Below, one piece after another: positions 7,757 to 16,773 of a stretch of 60,559 bases of DNA. The stretch lies in contig JAFTVY010000024.1 in the NCBI GenBank assembly GCA_017465545.1, positions 1 through 60,559 on the forward strand, written 5' to 3'. This DNA is from Ruminiclostridium sp. (lineage in GTDB: Bacteria > Bacillota > Clostridia > Oscillospirales > Ruminococcaceae). A program made the position numbers and the translations under genes. How positions within the stretch are numbered: position 1 is the first letter of the stretch; each line of letters begins with the position of its first letter. Below the pieces are notes generated by a model, which worked only from the letters and a program-made list of their open reading frames with translations, did not search any database and was not told the origin of the DNA.

Positions 7757-8068
7757 ATGTTTATAGTACCCCTTACAAGCAGTATAACGCCTATGGAAAG
7801 AACTATGGGCGCAAATGCCGTAAAGCAGACTGAGCAGGAGGACGGCGAGGCTACCTTCCTTGACGTGTTCAAGTCTCTTGTGGATAACGTAAAGGAAACC
7901 GACGCACAGGTACAGCAGGACGCAATCGACCTTATGCTTGGCGAAATTGACGATCTTGCGCAGGTTCAGGTAAATCTCGAAAAGGCGGCAACAGCCGTTG
8001 ACCTTCTTGTTACTGTAAAGAACAAGGCTGTGGACGCATATAATGAGATTATGAGAATGAACGTTTGA
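7757..8068 (+). CDS. fliE: flagellar MS ring-rod adaptor FliE
   Basis: 103 aa. The C-terminal half (FLDVFKSLVDNVKETDAQVQ, then AQVQVNLEKAATAVDLLVTVKN) is typical FliE, the junction between the FliF MS ring and the proximal rod and an early export substrate. AAGGAGG is 7 nt before the ATG; only 16 bp separate it from flgC. Confidence 0.92.
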   Translation: MFIVPLTSSITPMERTMGANAVKQTEQEDGEATFLDVFKSLVDNVKETDAQVQQDAIDLMLGEIDDLAQVQVNLEKAATAVDLLVTVKNKAVDAYNEIMRMNV

Positions 8069-8110
8069 TTTTCAGCAAGGCAATACAAAGAAAAGGAATA
8101 ATTTTACATA

Positions 8111-9730
8111 ATGAAGGATAAACTTTCTGCATTCTGGAAAAGCTTTACCGAGAAGTGGAAAGCGATCGCCAAGGGCACCAAGATATTCATTATAACCGCC
8201 ATAAGTGTGGTTATCGTGGCGGCGATCGTGCTTACGGTAATACTCAACCAGAAGAGCTATACTGCGATATATACGGGACTGGACAACGTTGAAGCGGGAC
8301 AGGTCGTCACCGCCATCAACGACCTGGGCATAACCGACGTTGTAATGGGAACGGACGGTAGCATCAGGGTACCTGCTGAGCAGGCTGACAACATAAGAAT
8401 GCAACTGAGTATTCAGGGCTATCCCAAGTCCACCTTCAATTTCGACGTGTGGAACAATGGAATAGGTATGTGGTCAACCGATACCGAAAAGAAGGTATTA
8501 CAGGTACAACAGCTCCAGACTCACCTTATGAATGCGATAAATACCATAAAGGGCATTGAAAACTCAAAGGTACTCATCATGCTTCCCCAGAATGACAACT
8601 ACGTTATTTCTGACAAGACTGAAGAACCCAGAGTCAGCGCAATGCTTGAGCTGAGAAGCGGCTTTACTCTCACCTCTGACCAGGTGGACGGCATCTATGC
8701 TCTTATCTTAAACTCCCTGCCCGGACTTAAAAAGGAAAATATTTCAGTAGTAGACTCCGACGGCGAGCTTCTGACGGGTGACACGGGTACAGTCGAAGAG
8801 GACGCACTCTATCAGTCGAGACTCAATTTCCAGGAAAGAGTACAGAAGCTTCTTGAAGAACAGCTTGACGGCACTCTCAAAAAGCTTTACAAGGACTACA
8901 CCATAAACGTAAACGTAGCGCTGAACTTTGACAAATCAAAGTCCGAGCTTACTATCTACACTCCCTCCATTGCCGAGGACGGTACTTTGGGCGGTATGAT
9001 CGAAAGTACCACCAAGAACGAGGGCTGGGGCGGTATCGGTTCGTTATCAGGCGTTGTAGGTACAACCGGCAACAGCGATATTTCTCCCAACTACCCCACT
9101 ATCGAGGGCGATGAAGAAGGAGAATACTATTATCAGAACTCCACAACGGTAAAGCATCTTGTAAATACCGAAATCAAACAGCTCGAAAAGAGCGGTTATT
9201 CCATTGACAGGATCACAGCGGCGGTAACGGTTGACGAGACCAGCATGCTGGAAGCAGAGAAGGAGACTCTCCGTGAGGTAGTGGCCTTTGCAATCGGTGC
9301 GGAGGTAGCTAACGTAACGGTAGCAAACTATCCCTTCGTTATCAATCCCAGCTACGGCAACAACGGCGTCAACGGTATCATTAACGGCGGTGCTAATTCC
9401 GACTGGATGTATCTGCTTATCGTATCTCTTGGCTTCTTTGTGCTTATGCTTCTTATCATTGCAATCCTTGCAGGCAACTCGAGGAAGAAGAAGGCGAGAG
9501 CAAGAGAAAGAGCGGCGGCAGCTGCGGCTGCGGCGGCAGAAGCACAGGCGGCACAGCTTGCCTACGAGCCCGTACCTCAGGAAGAGGACGAATTCGTGGT
9601 ACAGAAGCTGGACGAATACAACAGCGAATCAAAGGGAGCGTTACTGCGCAAGGAGATCAAGGAATTCTCCCATACAAACCCCGATGTTGTGGCACAGCTT
9701 ATCCGTTCTCTTTTAAGAGACGACGTATAA
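8111..9730 (+). CDS. fliF: flagellar MS-ring protein FliF
   Basis: 539 aa, usual length. TM1 at about 24-44, then the ring-building motifs (YTAIYTGLDNVEAGQVVTAI, PGLKKENISVVDSDG), a long periplasm-side region, TM2 at about 436-456 and a C-terminal cytoplasmic tail that ends in the FliG-binding segment (IKEFSHTNPDVVAQLIRSLL). An Ala-rich linker follows TM2. FliF forms the MS ring that nucleates basal-body assembly. It is 19 bp before fliG. Confidence 0.95.
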   Translation: MKDKLSAFWKSFTEKWKAIAKGTKIFIITAISVVIVAAIVLTVILNQKSYTAIYTGLDNVEAGQVVTAINDLGITDVVMGTDGSIRVPAEQADNIRMQLSIQGYPKSTFNFDVWNNGIGMWSTDTEKKVLQVQQLQTHLMNAINTIKGIENSKVLIMLPQNDNYVISDKTEEPRVSAMLELRSGFTLTSDQVDGIYALILNSLPGLKKENISVVDSDGELLTGDTGTVEEDALYQSRLNFQERVQKLLEEQLDGTLKKLYKDYTINVNVALNFDKSKSELTIYTPSIAEDGTLGGMIESTTKNEGWGGIGSLSGVVGTTGNSDISPNYPTIEGDEEGEYYYQNSTTVKHLVNTEIKQLEKSGYSIDRITAAVTVDETSMLEAEKETLREVVAFAIGAEVANVTVANYPFVINPSYGNNGVNGIINGGANSDWMYLLIVSLGFFVLMLLIIAILAGNSRKKKARARERAAAAAAAAAEAQAAQLAYEPVPQEEDEFVVQKLDEYNSESKGALLRKEIKEFSHTNPDVVAQLIRSLLRDDV

Positions 9731-9749
9731 TATAAAGGAATGATGCAAG

Positions 9750-10766
9750 ATGAGTAGTAGCAACGTTGCACTTACAAATACACAGAAGGCGGCTATAATC
9801 ATATCCTCTATCGGTACGGAGAATGCCTCCGAGGTATTCAAGCACTTTACCGATGAAGAGGTAGAGCAGGTAACCTTTGAGCTTGCCCGTATGGATTATT
9901 ATCCTATAGACGTGGTGGACGAGGTACTTAACGAGTTCTACGAGCTTTGCCTTACACAGAAGGTAATTTCCGAGGGCGGTGTGGAATATGCCCGTGACGT
10001 ACTGGAAAAGGCCTTCGGCGAAGCGGCGGCACAGGCGCTTTTTGAAAAGATTACAAAACAGCTCAAGACAAAGGCATTTGCCTTTGTAAGAAAGGCTGAC
10101 TATAAAAACCTGCTTGCTATCGTACAGAACGAGCATCCGCAGACTATTGCGCTGATTCTCTCCTATGCACGAAGTGACCAGGCATCGGCAATACTCAGCG
10201 AATTGCCGAAAAAGACAAGAATCGACGTAGTTGAAAGAATGGCGAAGATGGACAGAGCTTCACCTGACGTTATCAAGTCCATTGAGCAGACTCTTGAAAA
10301 GAAGTTTGCCAGCCTTATCACTACCGACAGTATGGAGGTCGGCGGTATCAACTACGTGGCTGACGTTCTCAACAACGTAGACAGAGCGACGGAAAAGCAC
10401 ATCTTCGACGAACTGAATCTGCGAGATCCAAAGCTGGCAGACGAGATCCGTTCCAAGATGTTCGTATTCGAGGATATCGTATCTCTCGACTCTATGGCTA
10501 TTCAGGCGTTTATTCCCGAAGTCGATGCAAAGGATCTTGCAATCGCTATCAAGGGTTCAACGCCCGAGGTTGCAGAGTGCATCTACGCCAATATGTCTAC
10601 CCGTATGCGTGAAAGTACCCAGACAGACGTTGAATATCTGCACAACATCCGTATGCGAGACGTTGAAGAGGCACAGCAGAGAATCGTTTCCATCATCCGC
10701 AGTCTTGAGGATCAGGGCGTACTGGTTATCTCCAAGGGCGGCAAGGAAGACGAGGTTATTGCGTAA
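9750..10766 (+). CDS. fliG: flagellar motor switch protein FliG
   Basis: 338 aa, the standard size. It has the FliF-binding N-domain (LTNTQKAAIIISSIGTENAS), the middle domain with an EHPQTIALIL motif that binds FliM, and the C-terminal torque domain with the charged helix FDELNLRDPKLADEIRSKMF that contacts MotA. AAAGGAA precedes the ATG. No unusual features. Confidence 0.96.
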   Translation: MSSSNVALTNTQKAAIIISSIGTENASEVFKHFTDEEVEQVTFELARMDYYPIDVVDEVLNEFYELCLTQKVISEGGVEYARDVLEKAFGEAAAQALFEKITKQLKTKAFAFVRKADYKNLLAIVQNEHPQTIALILSYARSDQASAILSELPKKTRIDVVERMAKMDRASPDVIKSIEQTLEKKFASLITTDSMEVGGINYVADVLNNVDRATEKHIFDELNLRDPKLADEIRSKMFVFEDIVSLDSMAIQAFIPEVDAKDLAIAIKGSTPEVAECIYANMSTRMRESTQTDVEYLHNIRMRDVEEAQQRIVSIIRSLEDQGVLVISKGGKEDEVIA

Positions 10767-10796
10767 TTTTACTTTGGCGAAAGCGAGGAAACTGCT

Positions 10797-11852
10797 TTGG
10801 CAGGAATATATAAGGCTCCCAGAGGCTTTATCGGTTATCCCGTAGCGAACAATTCTGCAAGTAGCGGAACTGTAGTTATAGATAACACGATAGGCGGTAA
10901 GGAAACCCTGCCCGACAAGGCAGAGGAGCTGTCTGAAGCGGAGGAAAACACTGCGGTTGCTATAGAAAAGGCGGCGGCAATGGAGGCTCAGGCTGAAAGA
11001 GAGCAGAAAATAGATGAAGAAATAGAGCGGATAAAGGCTTATTACCGTGACGAGGGCGAAAAGGCTCTTGCCGAGGCAAAGCAGAAGGCTGAAAACATAT
11101 TCCGCACCACCGAAGAGCAGGCGGCTCAGTATGCCGAGCAGGCTAAAAGGCAGGCGGAGGAGATATTCGCAAAGGCGGAAGCCGACGGCTTTGCAAAAGG
11201 TCACGAGGACGGTTATAAAAAAGGTCTTATGAAGTGCAAGGATATGCTTCTGGAACTGAAGAGCGTATCCGAACAGATAGTAGCCGAAAGAGCTGAGCTC
11301 TACGACGAGTATGAAAGCGAAATATTCGACACGGTTATGGAAATCGTAAACCGTGTGACTTTAAACAGTCTTGCCCAGAAGGACAAGGCGATAGTGAAAA
11401 AGACGGTAAAGGAAGCGGGCAAGGCGTTCCGTGGCAGTGAGTACGTAAAAATAACTCTTGCCAAGACGGATATAAGTGAGGAAATGCCAGCCGACGCCGA
11501 CTTCTTCAGGAAGCTGCTGACCAACGTTAAGACGGTGGAGGTCGAGGTGCTGAAGGACGCACCCAGCGGAACCGTTATACTTGACAACGGCAGTGAGATA
11601 ACCGATGCAGGAATTATGACACAGCTCAAGATGATAGAGGAGCTGGGCAAGGGTAAGTACCGCAAGGCACCTTCCGGCAGAAAGCGCAAGAAGGATGCCG
11701 AAGCCGAGGCAACAGAGGCGACAGAGGCGGCAGGAACGACAGAGGCGGCAGGAACGGCAGAGGCGGCAGGAACGGCAGGAGCAACGGATTCTGTAGTAGT
11801 GAAACCTTCCGCTACCGAAGAGCCTTCCGTGGCGGAATCACCCCTTGAATAA
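10797..11852 (+). CDS. fliH: flagellar export regulator FliH
   Basis: 351 aa from TTG 10797. The long Ala/Glu/Lys coiled coil (about 45-150, including repeated KAEADGFAKGHEDG-type heptads) and the C-terminal globular part (about 150-290) fit FliH, the stator-like regulator of the FliI ATPase. About the last 60 residues are an extra Ala/Thr/Glu tail with short repeats (EAAGT repeated three times, encoded by near-identical 18-bp units around 11720-11780). The start has only a weak RBS (GCGAGGA), so it is less certain than its neighbours. Confidence 0.85.
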   Translation: MAGIYKAPRGFIGYPVANNSASSGTVVIDNTIGGKETLPDKAEELSEAEENTAVAIEKAAAMEAQAEREQKIDEEIERIKAYYRDEGEKALAEAKQKAENIFRTTEEQAAQYAEQAKRQAEEIFAKAEADGFAKGHEDGYKKGLMKCKDMLLELKSVSEQIVAERAELYDEYESEIFDTVMEIVNRVTLNSLAQKDKAIVKKTVKEAGKAFRGSEYVKITLAKTDISEEMPADADFFRKLLTNVKTVEVEVLKDAPSGTVILDNGSEITDAGIMTQLKMIEELGKGKYRKAPSGRKRKKDAEAEATEATEAAGTTEAAGTAEAAGTAGATDSVVVKPSATEEPSVAESPLE

Positions 11853-11894
11853 AAAGCAAAAAACAACAGCTACCGAAAGGAAAAGCGACTCTTA

Positions 11895-13199
11895 ATGGAC
11901 CTTAAAGGATTTACAAAAGAGCTTAAAAGTACCGACATCTATCGGTACATGGGTAAAATTGAAAAAATCGTAGGGCTTACCATAGAGTCAAGCGGACCTG
12001 TCTGCAATATGGGTGACGTATGCCGTATCTATTCAAAGGATATGCAAAGTCATATATTTGCAGAGGTGGTAGGCTTCAGCGATCACAGGGTATTACTTAT
12101 GCCCTATACCGATATTGAGGGTATAGGTCCCGGCAGTATCGTTGACAACACGGGCGATAAGCTGATGGTAAAGACCGGAAACAAGCTTATCGGCAGAATT
12201 ATTGACGCCATCGGCAATCCCCTTGACGGAGGACCACCGATAGAATATACCGACAGCGTGCCTATTGCAGGCGTGCCTGTAAACCCCCTTGTAAGACCTA
12301 AGATAGCGGAACCGATAGAGCTTGGCGTAAAGGCGATAGACGGACTGCTGACGATAGGCAAGGGACAGCGTATGGGCATCTTTGCAGGCTCAGGCGTTGG
12401 TAAGTCCACACTTATGGGTATGATAGCAAGAAAGGTCAAGGCTGATCTGAACGTTATCGCACTTGTAGGAGAGCGTGGACGAGAGGTAAGAGAATTTATA
12501 GAAAACGACCTTGGCGAAGAGGGTATGGCAAGATCGGTAGTAGTAGTTGCTACCTCGGACCAGCCCGCCATGATGAGAAACAAGTGTCCTATGACCGCAA
12601 CAGCGATAGCGGAATATTTCTGCTCGCAGGGTAAGGACGTACTGCTGATGATGGATAACCTCACCCGTTTTGCAATGGCACAGCGTGAGGTAGGCTTATC
12701 TACGGGCGAACCACCTATAGCAAGAGGCTACACGCCTTCTATCTATGCGGCAATGCCAAAGCTCCTTGAAAGAGCGGGATGCTTTGAAACGGGCAGTATA
12801 ACCGGTATCTATGCGGTGCTTGTTGAAGGCGACGATACCAACGAGCCTATTTCGGATACTGTACGCGGTATCATTGACGGACATATAGTTTTAAGCCGAA
12901 AGATTGCGGCGCAGAACCACTACCCTGCCATTGATATACTCCCCAGCATTTCCCGACTTATGTCGGTAATTGCCGATAAGGAGCATCAGCAGGCGGCGGG
13001 TAAGCTCCGTAACCTTCTGTCAATGTACACGAACAACGCTGACCTTATCGCCATCGGTGCGTACAAGAAGGGTACAAACCCTGCTCTTGACGAAGCAATA
13101 AAGAAGATTGACAAGATAAATGGATTTTTGACTCAGGGCGTAAAGGAGTCCTTTGATATGGAGGAAACCATCAGAATGCTGAAGGAAGCTGTATCATAA
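11895..13199 (+). CDS. fliI: flagellar type III export ATPase FliI
   Basis: 434 aa. Related to the F1 beta subunit: Walker A GSGVGKST at 165-172, preceded by AIDGLLTIGKGQRMGIFA; Walker B LLMMDNLTRFA; and the FliI-specific LPSISRLM region. It forms the hexameric ATPase that helps load and unfold export substrates, with FliH upstream and FliJ downstream. Length is normal. AAAGGAA lies 12-13 nt before the ATG, slightly long. Confidence 0.95.
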   Translation: MDLKGFTKELKSTDIYRYMGKIEKIVGLTIESSGPVCNMGDVCRIYSKDMQSHIFAEVVGFSDHRVLLMPYTDIEGIGPGSIVDNTGDKLMVKTGNKLIGRIIDAIGNPLDGGPPIEYTDSVPIAGVPVNPLVRPKIAEPIELGVKAIDGLLTIGKGQRMGIFAGSGVGKSTLMGMIARKVKADLNVIALVGERGREVREFIENDLGEEGMARSVVVVATSDQPAMMRNKCPMTATAIAEYFCSQGKDVLLMMDNLTRFAMAQREVGLSTGEPPIARGYTPSIYAAMPKLLERAGCFETGSITGIYAVLVEGDDTNEPISDTVRGIIDGHIVLSRKIAAQNHYPAIDILPSISRLMSVIADKEHQQAAGKLRNLLSMYTNNADLIAIGAYKKGTNPALDEAIKKIDKINGFLTQGVKESFDMEETIRMLKEAVS

Positions 13200-13210
13200 A
13201 GGCTTAGCTT

Positions 13211-13654
13211 ATGAAGAAATTCAAATTCACTCTTGAATCATTAAAAAAGTACAACGAACAGATACTGGACAGCGAAAAGAATCAGCTGGGCAGACTCCGT
13301 GCCGAGCTTGCCGATATAAACAAGGCTCTTGAAAACAAGAATCTTGAATATGAGCAGGCGATAGAAAAACTTGAAGAGCTTATGCGGGGCGGCACAAACG
13401 CTATGCGAATCTCCCTGCACAAGAAGTATATTTCCTCTCTACAGCAGGATATTTACCGCATAAAGGCGGCAATCGTGCAGAAGGAGGAGGAGGTACAGCT
13501 ACAGCTCCAGAAGGTGGTGGACGCCACCAAGGAGGTCTCCAAGATAGAAAAGCTGGAGGAAAAACAGATAGAGCAATATAAGTACGAGGAGCAGAAGGAA
13601 TCCGAGCAGTTTATTGAAGAGTTTGTTTCCAATTCAACTTTTCGTGAAAATTAA
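13211..13654 (+). CDS. fliJ: flagellar export coiled-coil protein FliJ
   Basis: 147 aa, almost entirely a coiled coil beginning MKKFKFTLESLKKYNEQIL, a typical FliJ N-terminus. FliJ is the stalk-like partner of the FliI hexamer and an export chaperone escort. Identification combines the heptad pattern, length and position immediately (11 bp) after fliI. Confidence 0.88.
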   Translation: MKKFKFTLESLKKYNEQILDSEKNQLGRLRAELADINKALENKNLEYEQAIEKLEELMRGGTNAMRISLHKKYISSLQQDIYRIKAAIVQKEEEVQLQLQKVVDATKEVSKIEKLEEKQIEQYKYEEQKESEQFIEEFVSNSTFREN

Positions 13655-13664
13655 CCTAAAATAT

Positions 13665-13693
13665 TTGACTTTTTGTCTGATTTATGGTAAAAT
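13665..13693 (+). promoter_or_regulatory. internal SigA promoter before fliK
   Basis: TTGACT, 17-bp spacer, TAAAAT, in the 149-bp gap between fliJ and fliK. The leader contains a GGGTA...TGCGCC-TTTTTTAA motif (13703-13736) also found downstream of the flgB promoter. Confidence 0.75.
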
Positions 13694-13803
13694 GTATAAA
13701 GAGGGTACTATAAGTCCTAATTGCGCCCTTTTTTAAGAACTATAGTTTAAATACGGTTAAAACCGATTTAATATAATTTTTCCTTGAAAGGAGGTGAAAG
13801 AGT

Positions 13804-15507
13804 ATGACAATAAATGCAGCAATGCCTGCTGTACCTCAGAATATGAGCTACTCAGGCACTGCTGCCGCAACCGATAACAGCACAGCAAGCGATTTCAGCG
13901 GAGCTTTAGGCAATATGATGAATGCCAAGGGTACTGTAGCCACACAGAATACTGCAGCAGGCGAATCAGAGATGACAGCGGTACAGCAGGAGACGGCTAC
14001 CGGCGAAGTGGTTATGACCGCAGAGCAGACTATGGCAATGAATCAGCTTCATAAAGAGCTTATGATGAAAAACGCAGGCTATGCAAACAGCGAGCTTATA
14101 GCAATGCTTTTAAAGGGTTCTGACGTAGAACTGACACAGCTTATGGACTTCGGTGGTGAGATGCCCGAGGGTATCGTAGCACAGACTGAGACAGTCACAG
14201 CCGTAACAGAAGGCGTGGTAACAGAACAGCTTCTCCCTGAGACAAATACGTTATCAGAGGACGCAGAAAACGTTCAGACAGACTTTGCACAGTTTATTCC
14301 CGACGTGGCTGAAAAAACGGTCAATATGACTGAGACAGCGGAAATCCCCGTACAGACGGCAGATACAGAGCCTTCTGACAAGGCAGATCCGGAGACAATG
14401 ACGGCTGAGGATACTGTAAAGCTTACCTTTGCTACTGCGACTGAAGAAATCCTTCCCGCAGATATTAAGACAGCAGACGGTATGCCGACAGATACAGAGG
14501 CTACAGACGTTAAGCCTGAGGAGCCTGAAGCTGACGTAAATACGGTGCAGGTACAGACACAGTCCGCAGAGACTGTTAACCTTGAAAACACAGTAAAGAC
14601 TGTAACCGCAGACAGCAAGTCGGATATGGCATCCGCAGAGGACGGCACAGATACCGCTACCACACAGACTGAGACAGTATCAGCGCAGGGACAGAGCAAG
14701 GCGGCAGAGCAGACGGACAGCAAGGCAGATGCAAAGCCTGAAGCTATGACAAATGCAATGCAGTCGACCAAGGTCGAAATGACAAAGGCTGAAAATATCA
14801 CGATAAAGAGCGATATGACACAGCAGACTCAGGAAGCGACAAAGCAGACTCACGAAGTGGCAGAGCAGACACCCGAAGCGGTAGAGGAAACTCCTGATTT
14901 TGAAGTAAACCTTGCAAGAGCAGGAAGAAGGATTTCCGAAAAGAGCGAAGAAGCATTACAGCTTGCAAAGAGCATCAGCGGTACAAAGTCCGACAGCGAC
15001 CTTGAGACCGAGCAGAAGGTAACGGTAAAGCAGGAGCTTACAGACGGCGACGTTATGAGAAACGACCTTCAGCCTGACAATTCCGTAAGGGATGACGTAA
15101 GAGCTGAAAGACCTGTAAGACTGACGGTAAACGAAGCTTATCAGATAATAAACGAGAGAGCTTCTTCCGGTGAAAAGCAGACCTTCACAGTTGAGCTGAC
15201 TCCTGAGACTCTTGGTAAGATTACGGTTAAGATGACCAGCGAAAACGGAAAGCTTTCCGTAGAGATACTTACCGAAACCGAGGCGGCAAAACAGCTTTTT
15301 GAAGCGAGAGCAAACGAGCTTGCAAACAATTTAAGACAGAATGACGTCGAAATCGGAAGCTACAGAGTTGAAACTGAAAACGATCAGTTATTCAACGAGA
15401 GCTTTGACGGCAGCAGTAAGAACCCCTATGCTGAACACCAGCAGAGTGAATCCCCTGACGATGAGGATGAGTTCGAGCGGCTGATCAGCGAAATGATGGG
15501 AATGTGA
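13804..15507 (+). CDS. fliK: flagellar hook-length control protein FliK
   Basis: 567 aa. Residues 1 to ~430 are low-complexity (Thr, Glu, Ala, Val, Met), as expected for the extended ruler part. The C-terminal ~120 residues carry the Flg_hook domain, with VELTPETLGKITVKM and LANNLRQNDVEIGSYRVE. FliK measures the hook and switches export specificity through FlhB. AAAGGAGG precedes the ATG by 9 nt. It has its own promoter and is followed by flgD, the usual partner. Confidence 0.9.
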   Translation: MTINAAMPAVPQNMSYSGTAAATDNSTASDFSGALGNMMNAKGTVATQNTAAGESEMTAVQQETATGEVVMTAEQTMAMNQLHKELMMKNAGYANSELIAMLLKGSDVELTQLMDFGGEMPEGIVAQTETVTAVTEGVVTEQLLPETNTLSEDAENVQTDFAQFIPDVAEKTVNMTETAEIPVQTADTEPSDKADPETMTAEDTVKLTFATATEEILPADIKTADGMPTDTEATDVKPEEPEADVNTVQVQTQSAETVNLENTVKTVTADSKSDMASAEDGTDTATTQTETVSAQGQSKAAEQTDSKADAKPEAMTNAMQSTKVEMTKAENITIKSDMTQQTQEATKQTHEVAEQTPEAVEETPDFEVNLARAGRRISEKSEEALQLAKSISGTKSDSDLETEQKVTVKQELTDGDVMRNDLQPDNSVRDDVRAERPVRLTVNEAYQIINERASSGEKQTFTVELTPETLGKITVKMTSENGKLSVEILTETEAAKQLFEARANELANNLRQNDVEIGSYRVETENDQLFNESFDGSSKNPYAEHQQSESPDDEDEFERLISEMMGM

Positions 15508-15537
15508 TTCCCCGAAAAATTATGAAAGGAGAAAGTG

Positions 15538-16230
15538 ATGGCTGAAATTTCAAGCATGCAGACGGTGCAGAACAACCACGAAAAATATGCGCATCTGTTT
15601 GACAAGACAAAGGGCAACGATATGATAAATACCGAAACCTTCTTCAGTCTTTTAATGGCGGAAATGAGCAATCAGGACCCCTTGGAGCCTATGTCAAACA
15701 CAGAGTTCGTATCACAGATGGCACAGTTCACGGCACTCCAGTCACAGCAGGACAATCTGAAGTACAGTATGTCAAACTACGCATCAAACCTTGTAGGCAA
15801 GAAGATTACAGTAAACTCACAGAACGAGGACGGAACGCTGAAATCGGGAGTCTGCACAGGAGTAAACATCAGCGGTAGCACCGTAAAGGTGATAGTTGAC
15901 GGTGAAATGTACGAATTATCCGCAGTAAAGGGCGTAAACGAGCCTGAGCCTGAAAAGGAGCTTACGGATATCAAGACGGCTTCATCCTTTATAGGTAAGG
16001 AAGTTACGGTCAAGGTACTGGGCGAGGACGGAAAGTTCTACTATGACAACGGCATCGTTGATTCTGCAGAGATCACAGATGACGGTGACGCAAAGATAGT
16101 TATCAACGGATACCTTTATTCTGTATCAGAAATTTTCTACGTGTCCGATCCTTCGATAAAGCCTGAAAATCAGGAACAGGATAGCGACGAAGAATTACAG
16201 CAGATAATGGATATCATTGATGGAAATTAA
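15538..16230 (+). CDS. flgD: flagellar hook capping protein FlgD
   Basis: 230 aa. The N-terminal cap motif is clear: TFFSLLMAEMSNQDPLEPMS then NTEFVSQMAQFTALQS. Two beta-rich repeats follow that resemble each other (VGKKITVN... and IGKEVTVK...). FlgD caps the growing hook. ATG 15538 is favoured over the adjacent GTG 15535 because AAAGGAG ends 5 nt before it. Confidence 0.93.
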   Translation: MAEISSMQTVQNNHEKYAHLFDKTKGNDMINTETFFSLLMAEMSNQDPLEPMSNTEFVSQMAQFTALQSQQDNLKYSMSNYASNLVGKKITVNSQNEDGTLKSGVCTGVNISGSTVKVIVDGEMYELSAVKGVNEPEPEKELTDIKTASSFIGKEVTVKVLGEDGKFYYDNGIVDSAEITDDGDAKIVINGYLYSVSEIFYVSDPSIKPENQEQDSDEELQQIMDIIDGN

Positions 16231-16253
16231 GCACACGGAAAGCGGTAAACAAT

Positions 16254-16661
16254 ATGCTGATAAATGAACTGAAGCTTCGTAATCTTCAGATTACGACAGG
16301 CAGTGTCGGAGGCTCTACCGTTAAAGCAGGGAATGCGAATAATTCCGTAGAGGGCGGACAGTCCTTTGCAGAGGCTCTTAAGACCGAGCTTGAAGCAAGA
16401 AACTCCGCAGTTGGCTTTTCAAAACACGCAGTGAAGCGTATTGAAAGCAGAAATATCGAGATACTCGATTCGGATATGCTGGAAAGACTTAACAAGGGAA
16501 TAGAGATAGCCGCAGAAAAGGGCAGTAACGAAACTCTTGTACTTGTTGATTCCACTGCTTTTGTGGTAAGTGTAAAGAACAACACTGTAATCACAACAAT
16601 GTCCCAGGAGGACTTAAAAGGAAACATTTTCACAAACATAGATTCAACCGTAATTATGTAA
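16254..16661 (+). CDS. flagellar operon protein, TIGR02530 type
   Basis: 135 aa. It contains FSKHAVKRIESRNIEI (about 58-73), then LNKGIEIAAEKG and ALVDSTAFVVSVKNNTVIT-type strands, the pattern of the small conserved protein found between flgD and flgE in many Firmicutes (TIGR02530/DUF3766). Its molecular role is not established; a part in hook assembly is suggested by its constant position. Start ATG 16254. Confidence 0.8.
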   Translation: MLINELKLRNLQITTGSVGGSTVKAGNANNSVEGGQSFAEALKTELEARNSAVGFSKHAVKRIESRNIEILDSDMLERLNKGIEIAAEKGSNETLVLVDSTAFVVSVKNNTVITTMSQEDLKGNIFTNIDSTVIM

Positions 16662-16773
16662 TACCGGACCGAAAGGAAGTATTCTCCGCCTTGACCGATT
16701 GATAGGCGGAAGCGGTTGACACGTGAAAATACAAAGCTAAAACAATCATTTGTATTTGAGAAAGGAATTTACT

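Noticed and set aside
10557-11204. Minus-strand open frame across fliG-fliH
   Set aside because: Overlaps two well-supported genes, has no RBS and a Leu/Tyr/Arg-rich translation without motifs.
13655-13803. c-di-GMP riboswitch before fliK
   Set aside because: None of the conserved GEMM core sequences is present; only a promoter and a short leader motif are visible.
14274-14801. Long open frame on the minus strand inside fliK
   Set aside because: It is the antisense of a low-complexity Thr/Glu/Ala coding region; no RBS, and its Val/Ser-rich translation is the expected mirror product.
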